64,000 nt of DNA. Origin: Scilla litardierei. Its lineage: Eukaryota; Streptophyta; Magnoliopsida; Asparagales; Asparagaceae. Below, one piece after another: positions 22,340 through 33,345 of the stretch. Under the pieces are notes generated by a model. It ran no database searches, was not told the origin of the DNA, and saw only the letters and a list, made by a program, of their open reading frames with translations. A program made the translations under genes and the position numbers. Numbering within the stretch: position 1 is the stretch's first letter; each line of letters opens with the position of its first letter. Location of the stretch: positions 85,932,422 to 85,996,421 of the forward strand of contig CM061140.1 of the NCBI GenBank assembly GCA_030789695.1, read 5' to 3'.

Positions 22340-23340
22340 TCCATTACAATACAAATTTAGTGTTAGCAGATTTTACCCCACAACAAGTGGCCAAAGGGAT
22401 GGGTGATGCATCCTTCTCTACTTTTCCAGATGGTTCTTCAACGTCCTTCTCTTGACTCACCAAAGTGATTAGCACCAGAGCTATGGGATCCTCTTTATCA
22501 ATGACCGTCATGGGTTGTGTGTCCACTAGCTTTGGAACTGTTACCATAACTGCATCGATGGTCTTCCCTGCTCTTGTTATCACTGCCACCACGGCATTAA
22601 TGTGCCCCCTTGGATTAGGCTCAGGTTGAGCCGAAAGTTTTCATTAAGCCTTGGCAAGTTGGCTCACTTGGACCGTCAATTGGTCTATGTTGATAGACAA
22701 CTGCCTCTGATTAGCCACCAACTCTGTGTTTTGCTTAGCTTTGTCATTGATGAAAGCTTCCAAAGCCCCCTCTATGCCTGATTTAGATGCCGATTGTTTT
22801 TGATATTGGTGTTGGTACGATTGTTGATAAGGCTGACGATTGTTGTATCCTAGCGACCTATAAGTCCTAGCTGGCCTAAATCCTTGCCGTTGCTACTGAG
22901 GAGGTTCTTGCAGTTGAGGTGGAGTTTGTTGTGGCCTGGGCTGAGTGGGTGGTTGCATGGCTCCATTGGGGTTGCTGTAGGAGAATCCCGGATGTGTCTT
23001 CAAAGCTAGATTTGCCCATTATGGCCTTGGATTAATCCTATCATCTGAAATGTAGTTGATTTGCTCCGCTGGCACCTCCGTTCCATCAAAATAACGTTCA
23101 ATTCGAATGTGCACTTGAATCTTCCCAAGCAGCATAAACTCGGTCCTTGGAAGGTGATGGCAATACACTCAGTTTCTGTTCAATTCGAGCCACTTGCTTT
23201 GAGTGGCAATCAAGTTGGCCTTCATATTTTGTGACTTAATTCAGCTCAGAATGACTCCCACCGGTACTCTTAGATGATGTTGAGCATTCATCGCTCCATT
23301 ATTGATTGTTGGAGGCCATTTGTTTCAATAGCGATGTGGA
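22340..23340 (-). pseudogene. gag fragment of element G (Athila-like), C-terminal part
   Basis: Minus strand. It reads LLKQMASNNQ, a stop and WS near 23330, a Gln/Tyr-rich stretch (YQHQYQKQSASKSG, about 22815), a helical region KQNTELVANQRQLS, and AVITRAGKTIDAVM (about 22580), which corresponds to the AITLRSGK motif of Athila-type gag. Several stops. The upstream gag pieces lie at 31069-31198 and 39794-39989, separated by elements K and E. Confidence 0.75.
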
Positions 23341-24692
23341 TATTGGGGGATGTATGCCCTCAGATCATTTGTATTTGATGCAAATGATTTTTAAGCTTAG
23401 ATAGGGACTATTTTGCATATGATGCAAAATGAGTTAAATGTGTCATAAATTGTTTACGATAATATTTAATATAATAAACGCGTTGAAAAGGTTACCTGGA
23501 TGACGAGATCCTCCCGCTCTAAACGCATGTTCAAACCGCGCTCAAAACAGAGTCAAATTGCATAAGTTATGCCCAAAACCGTCCATTAGCCCAATAAGCC
23601 TAGCCCATGCCCATTCCATGCCCAAACTAGGCATGCGCCTAGGCTGAACAGGCCCTGAGGGTGCCCAGGCCCAGCATAGGGCACCCTGGGCGTCAGGCCA
23701 GGCCCTGGCGGCTTGTGCCTAGGCACGAGGCCCAGGCCTGGGCAGCGCCCAGGCTGATTTTTTGGTGTAGGGGGGCCCACATGGTGGGCCCTAGTTTTGG
23801 GTGCAGAAACCATATGGCAGCGTACAGTTTTCGAAGTCAGTTTTTGGACGAAAAATAGCTTTGGGCTGATTTTGGACGATCAATTGAAGGGTCAAACGAA
23901 CTCGGATTGATGTGCCGTTTTTTCCTACGCGTTCACCGTTCAGCGCTCTTCAATTTGATATCTTGTATCAAATGTGAAGCTCAACGGTGAGGGAGTTAAA
24001 ATTCATGGAATTTTAGCCTTTATGAAGGCAAACTAACTTGAATTATTTAACTCCAAACTTTAGTCCCACATCGGAAGTAGAAAGTGGAGGGGTCAGCCAC
24101 CTATATAAATAGGGGACTGTCCTCTTCCTCTAAACTCGTCCCAAGATATAGATCTTAGCAGCTCTCAAAAATGTTGGAGCACTCTCGAATCTAAGCTTAA
24201 ATTAATATTCTCTTCTCCCTAATTTTCTGCCTTGCTCCTGAAGGGCTCTAGCAAAACCACAAGGAGTTCGGATCCGATCCGGAGTCTTGGCGAAGGTTCA
24301 CATTCAGGTGAAACTTTCTTCGACGTGTGGTTGGCTTAGCGACAAGAGGATTGCTCGCCTCGGGATGCAGAGCGGTTCGAGGATTGTTTCGACACGGGAC
24401 GGGGAGCGGCTCGGAAGACGGTGCGATACACCTTGCCTGTACCAACGCAAGGTTCCGGGTATGTAATTTAGAAGCTTTATTTTAATTATGTCGCAGTAGC
24501 TTAGATCATTTTTGGGGTGGTCAGATCCACCTCAAGTTGACAGAGATCCTGGCTAAGGGTCTTGATTTTCCTTAGGGCTTTGTTAAAATGTTTACCGATT
24601 TTCTCCCGCTAAGTTTTCTTTTACCTCTATTGTTCATCCAACTTAGGACGGGCATAGAGATTTGTGCCCTGAGGGTCCATCAAAACCCAACA
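23341..24692 (+). repeat. 5' LTR of copia element K (about 1352 bp)
   Basis: Begins TATTGGGGGATG (TG altered) and ends CCCAACA before the primer site. Colinear with the 3' LTR at 29584-31068 apart from a GGCCCAGG-rich expansion in the latter. TATA-like TATATAAATA is at about 24101-24110. Confidence 0.85.
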
Positions 24693-24693
24693 T

Positions 24694-24705
24694 TGGTATC
24701 AGAGC
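24694..24705 (+). other. Primer-binding site of element K (initiator tRNA-Met)
   Basis: TGGTATCAGAGC directly after the 5' LTR, the standard plant copia site. Confidence 0.9.
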
Positions 24706-27700
24706 TTAGGCTTCATGATGATCTAGGACTGCGACATTTTTAAAATGAATGCCTTTTAAAAGCATGCTGAAATTTTTAACTTTATGCAATATTGTTCAAA
24801 ATGAAACCGTTTTCATTTGATATGTTTTTTAAAATTATTTTATGCGATAAAATTAGTTTTGGAAAATGGAAATTTTATGATGATTTTAAAACATAGTTTA
24901 TGTAATGAAAATTATATGATAATTTTAATGAAACTGTTTTAAGTTTTAAAATCATGCTTTTAAATTTAAGTGTTAAATTTAGCTGCACATTAATTATTTA
25001 TAGGATAAATTTTTTAATGTGTTGATGCATGTTTAATAATTATGTGATGATTGTTAAACAGTTATAAACCTTTTATGTGATATTTTGGTTAATAATTGCA
25101 TGCTAATTTTATAGTTGCTAAAGTTAGATTATGTTTAATGGCCATGCTTCATTATGTGATAATTGTTGAAACCTTTTAGGTTAGCCATTATAACCTATTT
25201 GAAATTTATAAGATAAATTTTAAATTACATGTTATGTTTCAATAATCATTACAACCTTGTAAAACCTAATTCCTGATTAGGGTAGTCTTTTGACGACGAT
25301 TATTATTTTAATCGTTATTATAATATTCTCATTAAAAGACTACACTTTAAAGTGTTGTAAATGATTTATTAAAATCCTAATAACGATTAGGATAACACGT
25401 GGACCTTATAGTTGATAATGATTAAATAAAAGTTATTAACAAATCCTAAAATTTTGAATTTTAAGGATTCAACTAGTTGATAGGAATAATTAGTTGTTAA
25501 TAAAAGCCTGTTACTTTACGGCACACATATATAAATGATAAGTGGCATTCAATGGATCATGATAACGGTCAATGTGCTTGGCAAAGATTGTTGGGTCACC
25601 TTAGCTAGACTGGGGGTAAGTGATCCTGGCTTAGTCAATTCCCAGGCCGTGTCTGCTGGACCGTAATGATACAAATCATGATTATGTGACACCCTGAACT
25701 ATACCTAAGTCTAATACGTTAATAATCTTTTTCAGGATTAGCCGTAGCCCTCCTTGTTTTAGGGGTTGGCAACTATAGGACCCGTGTTCCAGTTGTTGAG
25801 CTACAATCAAGCTGTGACATGTAAAGCTTGTAGAAACCAACTTCTTAAATACATATGATGTAATCTTGACTTGACCCAAACCGTCGTGAACACACCAAGC
25901 ACCGGCGTAAGTTAAGCTAGACGCAAAAACAAGGGTCTGACTAGGTTAGACATTATGATTTGGATGAGCGACACTCATGATCATAAATGGCTAGGGGTAA
26001 AACTAATAAGAGAGTCATATATGATATGATTGATGAAGAGTCATCTACCAATAGCAGAGTCAAGCAATTTGTTGAGCATACTCAAGGTTGTGAGACTCAG
26101 GGTGGTTTGATCTCTTCCCATTAATTTAATTTATTTAAATCGTTCATTATTAAGCCTTAAAATGATCACAAAAATAGTTGGAGGATACAGATTGATAAAA
26201 GCCATTCTATTTATATTTAATATTGAACATATGCTAAACTAGGGTAAGTCTATGTTTACCGATGGAATCAAAAACATAATATTCTAAGAGAATAAGTTAA
26301 CTGGTCCAAATGATTGGTTAATGGAATATCAAGTTAAATTCTAATTGATGGAATAGATTATATTCTCATTGACATTAAAGTGACCTTCTTGAGGACAGAC
26401 TTAAGAAATATGATTTCATTAAGTTCTGAGTCCAACAAAATAAATGCACGCTACATGTCACTCGCCTCTATATGAGGCAGCCGGGACAAATTGATGTTCA
26501 AAAGCATGTTTCTCCATACAATTTGTTGAGCGACACTCAAGATTGTATGGAAAGCTGGTTCGATCCGCAAGGTTCGAAAAGTTCAATCAAACTGTTTGAA
26601 TCGAATGTGAGTGCTTGAGCGGTGCAAGACTATATATCCCAACCGAATCATGAGACAAGCAACTTGTTGAGCGACACTCAAGGTTGCAAAGCTCAGGCGT
26701 TTGGATACATAAGATGATTGCATAGCTATTTAAATTTTTGTTGAGAAGTTTAATATCTAAATGAGATTAAGAAAAGGAAGAAGGCGCTAAGAAAAGTCAA
26801 TTGAGAAAGATTGTTTTATTTATCATTAGTAAAGGTGTAAGTAGGAGGAACTGAAAATGTGACATAATTGATGTCACGATTTCAGAATAATTGTTATACA
26901 AAAGGAAAACACATTTTGGCGAATGTCGTCACATTGTTTCTGAAGCAATGAGTAATATGTATAACATAATATATTAAATGTTAATATATGAATTCGCAAG
27001 ATAGTAATAAACTTATATGAAAAAATAGACTAGGCCATATCCAAGAGACAAAGCTTCATAAGTTACATAAAGAGGGGTCTGACCTCACGTATTATGAAGT
27101 CTATGAACACTTCTGAATCTTATTCTCAAAGATATGATGGCCGAAACACCTTCTATAAGACAGTGGGAGAGCGAGTTGTTGAACTTGCAGTCTTGTACAT
27201 ACTGATGTACTCGGACCCAAGTCTAAGTTAGCCAGGATAAGTTGTTCTTATTATATTGAGACACGTGTTCTTGATGAAACACAAGTCTGATAAAATAGAG
27301 AACAAAATGACAGAAATATTTGAAATGATTTGATTAGATCGAAAAGTCAAATACATGGTTGTATAAATCTTGCGAAATTAAAAGAAAATGTGATTTTCAC
27401 TCAGGTCAAGTCTCTTAATATAATGGATGTGTTGGAGAGTATAAATCACACTTTGTTAGACATAGTGCGACTCATAGCAAAGTGACTGAGTTACGATCCT
27501 CCCTCTGGGTTAAGTCCCAGATAGTAATGCCTAGGTTTTGATAAGGTTTTATGAGCACCTTATAAATAAGATATTCATTAAATCAATTGTTAGGAAGTTA
27601 AAAGATTACTCGAGTCACGTGAGACGAAGAGTCTAGTTGGACATCATAATCGATGATGGCCTAGTCAACTTCCAGGATGAAATTTCGAGTAGTGACTCCG

Positions 27701-27960
27701 ATTAATAACTTGATGCAATTAGAAATGGTCCGTGCACGTGAATAAAGTATGGACATCAGTTTACGTGCCCAAGGAAAGTGTTTCTTTGACTGCAAGTAAA
27801 TCTTCGAGTATAGAAGATTGTTGCAGGAAGAAAATAGTGAAATACAATTATGTTGGTAGAGAACGATTTTCATCCTAACTCCTATAAACGGATTATGATG
27901 AAACTATCTCGCCAGCATATGCGTACAGATCTACTCGGACCGAACTCGATGTTAATGCTT
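24706..27960 (+). other. Decayed 5' internal region of element K
   Basis: AT-rich and full of stops, with no frame over 65 codons. Copia gag, protease and integrase should lie here, but I could not recognise their motifs. A short repeat with TTGTTGAGCGACACTCAAGG occurs at 26064-26090, 26519-26544 and 26660-26686, with a partial copy near 25966. Confidence 0.5.
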
Positions 27961-27984
27961 ATGATAGCCATGAAAATTGGAGCA

Positions 27985-28380
27985 TTCATTTATAATGCAT
28001 TTTCTAAATATGATTTGGAAGAACAATCTTATATGAATTAGCCAGAGAGTTTTCAAGGTCAGTGGGAGCGAATAAATTACATGTGAGGCATCAAGGGGCT
28101 AGAACATATTTTTGACAAAGTGGTCAAAAGAGTTTGACACTTTTGAATATGAACCATCTAAAATGACCAGTAACTATATTTAAATTATTATCGTAAGGAA
28201 CGATGAGCTGAATGAGATCCAGGAAAATTAAATGGATTCCATAGGACCAAAGAAATTATTTGGATGAGATTCAAATGTTTGGTCTAGCATGAACATAGAA
28301 AAACCCCTTAAGTATATATAGTAGACGGTTTAGCAGATCCATTCATGAAGGCTCTACCACATCAAGTCTAGAAGGACTTA
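27985..28380 (+). pseudogene. Reverse transcriptase and RNase H remnants of element K
   Basis: Around 28000-28060 the plus strand reads AFSKYDLEEQSYMN, a stop, then PESFQGQ, corresponding to the copia RT motif AFLNGDLEEEIYMxQPEGF. At 28322-28372 it reads VDGLADPFMKALPHQV-stop, corresponding to the copia RNase H end (ADPLTKxLP). The two motifs are only about 300 bp apart, whereas in a normal element they are over 1 kb apart, so much of pol is deleted. Confidence 0.75.
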
Positions 28381-28424
28381 TGTGTATATACGATAGGAGA
28401 TACCGGGAAAAATGGGCCTAAGTG

Positions 28425-29569
28425 CAAGTGGGAGATGTAGCGAGATAGGTATGCCCTCGAGGCAATTATCTCTGTGTAATTGTACAAACATCTTTTTCGA
28501 AATAACAGTAAGCTAGATGTTCGAAATAACAGTAAGCTGTTTGGTATAAATTTATCCAAGTTAATCATAATGTAGTTATCATTAGATATTAACTTAGGTA
28601 AAGTCCTGAGACTTAATGCAAGGTCAAACATGTATCGAGATGAGTATCTCAATCTTGGAGAAGTTCTTGACCATTAGTTGCATAAGTCTAAAGGGTTCGT
28701 AGTCGTAGATGTTTCAAGAAAAGGATATCGAAACATCGGATAAACCATTGTGTCTTAGTCTTCACTGTATAGCGGTGACGATGATCTCATGATCGTTTGA
28801 CTTGGTGAAGTCGAAGACGAGACACAGGTGCTCATTGAAGAATTATTTGACTGAACGACCCATTAAGAGTTTTCATATAGTTATGATTGACCAATCTGTC
28901 ATTGATAAATCTTAGTGATGATAGGAAAGTTGGTGTTTTGACTTGAGGTCATTGTATGAACATGTGCGTGAACGGTGTCACTTAGATCACTGACCTAGCT
29001 TCGAGGCAAGGCCTATCGAAAGGTCTTTGGTTGGGTGACATTTGAATCGTCGATGAGAGTAATGACCAAGAGACGATTCGTCTCTCCTGGTCAATGGGAG
29101 TTAGTGTCATAGAGTTAGTTCGGTCTTTAGTGAAATCTGGCCAGAGTATGTTGGAAGATGTCCTACATTATTTGACTAAAGATCGATGGAGATTAACCGA
29201 CTTCGAACTATTGGGGTTGACAGTTTGACCGTACCCTAGGCTTAAACTAAATGACATAGTTTAGACGAAGAGACTATAACTGCGAAAGTCATCACGGACA
29301 CAGTCAGGGTAGTCTTGACAATACTCATGTCGATGAGTTAACCACATAAGTATGATACTGAAACAGGGACGACAACTACTGCTCGTGTCACTGCCATCTT
29401 GGGCTTCGAGCCCCACTTGTAGTAGGGTCAGGTTGTAGGGTCTCACACAGAGTGCGACCTTCGTCTAGTAATAGGTAGAAATATTAGGGAGAATATGCAT
29501 TTGATGCAAGGGATAGAAAACTGCAAAAAGTTTGCGATTATCTTTTGCATTCAGGATTAATAATCCTGA
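28425..29569 (+). other. Region between pol and 3' LTR of element K, starting with a second PPT/LTR-like signature
   Basis: Starts with TGCAAGTGGGAGATGTAGCGAG and then GGTATGCCCTC, an imperfect double of the true PPT-LTR junction at 29569-29605. A 20-bp direct duplication (TTCGAAATAACAGTAAGCT) lies at about 28496-28540. No coding frame. Possibly a remnant of an older LTR. Confidence 0.45.
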
Positions 29570-29583
29570 GTGCAAGTGGGAGA
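29570..29583 (+). other. Polypurine tract of element K
   Basis: GAGTGCAAGTGGGAGA immediately before the 3' LTR start TGTTGGGGGG, the typical copia arrangement. Confidence 0.8.
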
Positions 29584-31068
29584 TGTTGGGGGGATGTCTG
29601 CCCTCAGATCATTTGTATTTGATGCAAATGATTTTTAAGCTTAAATAGGACTATTTTGCATGTGATGCAAACTGAGTTAAATTTGTTGTAAATTATTTAA
29701 GACAATATTAAATATAATAAACACATTGAAAATATTTTCCTGGATGACGGGATCGTCCCACTCTAAATGCAAGTTCAAACCGTGCTCAAAACGGAGCCAA
29801 ATTACACAAGTTATGCCCAAAACCGTCTAGTAGCCCAATAAGCCTAGCCCATGCCCAATCCATGCCAAAACTGGGCATGGGCCCAGGCTGAACAGGCCAT
29901 GAGGGTACCAGGCCCAGCTTAGGGAAACATGGGCACAGGGCCAGGCCTGGGCACGTGGCCCAGGCACCCTGGGCCGGGGCGGCGCCTGGCGCCCTGGGCC
30001 TGGGCGCCCGGGCACTAGGCCTGGGCGGCCTAGGCCCGGGCGCCCGGGCGCCATAGGCCGAGCGCCCTGGTGCCCATGCACCTGGCACCCGAGTACCCAG
30101 GCCCAGAACTGTGCAGCGCCCAGATTGATTATTTGGTATAGTGGGGCCCACACGGTGGACCCAGTTTTGGATGCAGAATCCCTATGGCAGCGTGCATTTT
30201 TTTACGGCTGCTTTTGGACGAAAAATAGCTTTGGGCTGATCTTTGGACGATCAATTGAAGGGTCAAATGGACTCGGATTGACGTGTCATTTTTTCCTATG
30301 CGTTCACCATTCAGCGCTCTTCGAATTGTTAGCTTGTATCAAATGTGAAGCTCAACAGTGAGGGAGTTAAAATTCATGGAAGTTTAGCCTTTATGAAAGG
30401 CAAACTAACTTGAATTATTTAACTCCAAACTTTAGTTCCACATCGGAAGTGGAGTAAAGGGTAGGCGTCAGCCGCCTATATAAATATGGGACTGCCCCCT
30501 TCCTCTATACTCGTCTCAAGATATATATCTGAGCTGCTCTCAAAAATGTTGGAGCACGCTTGGATCTAAGCTTAAATTAATATTCTCTTCTCCCTAATTT
30601 TCTACCTTGCTCCTGAAGGGCTCTAGCAAAGCCATGAAGGAGTTCGGATCTGATCTGGAGTCTTGGCGATGGTTCACATTCAGGTGAAACTTTCTTTGGC
30701 ATGTTGTTGGCTCGGTGACAATGGGATTGCTCGTCTCGAGACACAGAGCGGTTCGAGGATCGGTTCAGCGCGGGACGGGGAGCGGCTCAGAAGACGGTGC
30801 GATACACCTTGCCTGTACCAAGACAAAGTTTCGGGTATGTGATTTAGAAGCTTTCTTTTATTTATGTCGCAGTAGCTTAGATCCTTCTTGGGGTGGTCAG
30901 GTCCACCTCAAGTTGGCAGAGATCCTGGCTAAGGGTCTTGATTTTCCTTAGGTCTTCGTTAAAAAGTTTAACGATTTTCTTCCGCTGTGTTTTCTTTTGC
31001 ATCTATTGTTCGTCTAACTTAGGACGGGCATAGAGATATGTGCCCTGAGGGTCCATCAAAACCCAACA
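29584..31068 (+). repeat. 3' LTR of copia element K (about 1485 bp)
   Basis: TGTTGGGGGGATG to CCCAACA, colinear with the 5' LTR. About 130 bp longer, chiefly from an expanded GC-rich segment of GGCCCAGG/CCTGGGC units at 29880-30125. Confidence 0.85.
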
Positions 31069-31198
31069 ACGGCCTCCTCTGGAAACTTTTCCAATAATGC
31101 TCCATTAGCGAAAGCATCAATGATTATCTTGGTGTCAGATTTCAACCCAATGTAGAATCTTTGGATTAGGTCCCAATCTTAAACTTCGTGATGTGGAC
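31069..31198 (-). pseudogene. gag fragment of element G, middle part
   Basis: Minus strand reads IQRFYIGLKSDTKIIIDAFA then GALLEKFPEEA, the Athila-type gag segment FYxGL...DAAAGGAL. A TAG precedes it (EV-stop-DW). It ends left at copia element K and right at TSD TGGAC (31194-31198) of element E. Confidence 0.75.
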
Positions 31199-31210
31199 TA
31201 TCACGCCCCA
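31199..31210 (-). repeat. Terminal 12 bases of the 3' LTR of element E
   Basis: TATCACGCCCCA right after TSD TGGAC, matching the LTR end TGTCACGCCCCA at 36088 with one change. Fragment H begins at the next base. Confidence 0.7.
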
Positions 31211-32590
31211 TGACGTGCGTTTATATTTCATATATTCACGCACGTTTTCTATTGTGTTTCCCCGTGTTTTTCGCCGTCTTTTATTCGTTTTCTTGTATTT
31301 TCTCGTTTTCTTTCACTTTTCTTTGTTTATCCATGATTGCAGGGGATTGACCATGTAGGGGACGTTTAACGATGATATCCCAAGTCCCCGGAGCAACGGG
31401 AGAAGTCACGCGTGATCCAGTGGATCAAACGTCGAAGAATTCATCTTTCAGCCCCTCACCCGGTCGGTTGGTCATCTCCAACCGATCGGGTGATGCACGC
31501 GTGCACCACCCGGTCTCTGCCGCAGCTCATAAGGAAGTCACCCGACCGGTTCGCAGACCGGTTCAGCGGGGGCCTATTCTCTGTTTTCTCAAGCAAAATG
31601 CCAACCGATCGGGTGACTCTCACCCGATCAGTTCATCTGTAGCTGAAGATGAAGAGCTGAAGACACGGACGCCGAACCGATTGATTCATCCGACTGCTCC
31701 AAGATCCAACCGGTCACTCAAGAACTCACCCGACCGGTTCATGTGATCGGGTGAAATCTCACCGAAGGCGACAGCTAAAGCAACAAGCGGCTCACCCGAT
31801 CGGTTGATGTTTCAACCGATCGGGTGGCCTTTTCTTCCGCTTTCGCGCACCGCTGCTCATTCATTGAAGATCTTCTATCATTCCAGAAGGATTTTGGGTG
31901 ATCTCTTATTTTTCTACGTCGGCATCGTCGTTAGCTTTCCAACGATAGGTCGCATGCCCAAATCCGATTTTTCTAGATTTTTCTGGAATTTTTTGAGCGC
32001 AGCTATGTGCTGAAACTTGCTGCTGTCTGAAATTTCACTTCAACCGATCGGTTGACTTGTCAACCGACCGGGTGAGGTCTGTTTCAGCGTATCTGAGCTC
32101 TCTGTTTATTCCACCCGATCGGGTGAGTTTCCACCCGATCGGGTGGGCCTTTTTTGACAGTTCTGGACCCGAACTGTTAAGGTTTTTTGGGGGGTTTATA
32201 AATAGAAGTTGGGGCACGACTTGGGATAAGTTCTTCTCAGTTTTCTAGGGCTTTTTGCCCCTTTCTCTTGTTAGTCTAGGGTTAGTTTAGATTAGGTTTT
32301 CTCTTTCAATAAGTCTTGTATTGGATTGACGATTCACTCACGATAAGTATTTTCTTCTCTTTTTCTCCATTGTATTGTATTGTGTTTATTTTGCTTGATG
32401 GTGAAAGTTTATATGTCTTTTGTGTTGTTTGTTTATATGTTATTCACCATTGAGTAGTTTTGATGAACCCTAATACGGGTTAGGGTATGATTGATGCTTG
32501 GAAAATTACATTAGACTTGGTTGCATGTCACGTGTTCGATGAAATGCGTCAATGGGGATTTCTAGCAATCTGGGTCCAATTCGTGACATG
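31211..32590 (+). repeat. Fragment H: Athila-type LTR, plus orientation, truncated at its 3' end
   Basis: Starts TGACGTGCGTTTATATTTC as in LTR B. Carries the CCGATCGG array (about 31455-32150), a TATA box TATAAATA (32197-32204) and roughly 390 bp beyond. It lacks the last several hundred bp present in LTR B and joins element E sequence at ATGAAGAAGG (32588). Confidence 0.8.
31455..32150 (+). repeat. CCGATCGG palindrome array in fragment H
   Basis: Ten or more copies of ACCGATCGGGTGA-like motifs in both orientations, ending about 45 bp before the TATA box. Confidence 0.8.
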
Positions 32591-33345
32591 AAGAAGGCTG
32601 ATGGGCGATGGGGGGTCTCGGAGGGAAGAAGAGGCCACGGCGAGATCTCGCCGTGAAGTGGGTTATCGGGGAGGGGAGTCGGAAAAATTTTGGGGTTTAT
32701 TTGGAGAGGCCGGCGGCTGTGAGATCTTTAGGGTTAGGGTTAGTTTAGAATAGGGTTTAATGTTATATAGTATTTGGGTTTGCTAAATAGCCATATGATA
32801 AGGGTTAAATGGGAGAGGGGTATAGGGATGGAGGGTGTACAGGTTGGGTTAAATCTAGAGGAAGTTAGAGAAACAGCTTAGGAAAAGATTTAAAACGATT
32901 TAGAAGTAAGATTTAGCCAGATTTGTCTAACGAATATGAATTTTGAATCTGATCAGAGCAAAACAACGGTCCAGATTTCTCCAAGCGATATCTTTCAATC
33001 CGGGCGTCAGAAAAGTAATCCGAAAATATTGGTGCGATCGTGGAGACTAGACGCACAGATCTACGGAGCCTGATCGTGCGTAACACCTATCAAAAATTTA
33101 CGTAAAATTGGGAATGGCGTTTTGAGTCAAATGACTAAAACGCCCCTATCGTTCAAGGTCGTTTTGCGAGCAAACGAGCCGTGAAAGACGTTCCCAAAAA
33201 TTTCTATAAAATACAACACCCCGAAACGATTGCAATGGCATATCACATCGCATATGCCGGAGCTCGGAAACAACCAAATAAAATACGTGCACGGTAAGAC
33301 ACGTGCGCGCAGGAAATCAAAAACGGTCGGGAAGCAGCCGTTACA
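32591..33345 (-). repeat. Remaining U3-side part of the 3' LTR of element E
   Basis: 755 bp, colinear without gaps with 39039-39793 and differing at about a dozen positions by eye. Minus start TGTAACGGCTGC follows the polypurine tract. Confidence 0.9.

Larger units (their letters stand above)
23341..31068 (+). mobile_element. Element K: decayed copia (Ty1) element with both LTRs
   Basis: 5' LTR 23341-24692, tRNA-Met primer site, internal region to 29583, 3' LTR 29584-31068. The order of pol remnants and the PPT-LTR junction (AAGTGGGAGATGTTGGGG) show plus orientation. It interrupts gag of element G. No clean target duplication is visible: GTGGA at the left, ACGGC at the right. Confidence 0.85.

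Noticed and set aside
23336..31073. Target-site duplication for copia element K
   Set aside because: Flanks GTGGA and ACGGC do not match; the 5' LTR start is mutated and the true end may be a few bases off.
32725..32765. Telomere-like GGGTTAGGGTTAG near TATA of LTR E
   Set aside because: Only two or three imperfect units, repeated identically in the other LTR at 39178; part of the LTR, not interstitial telomere.
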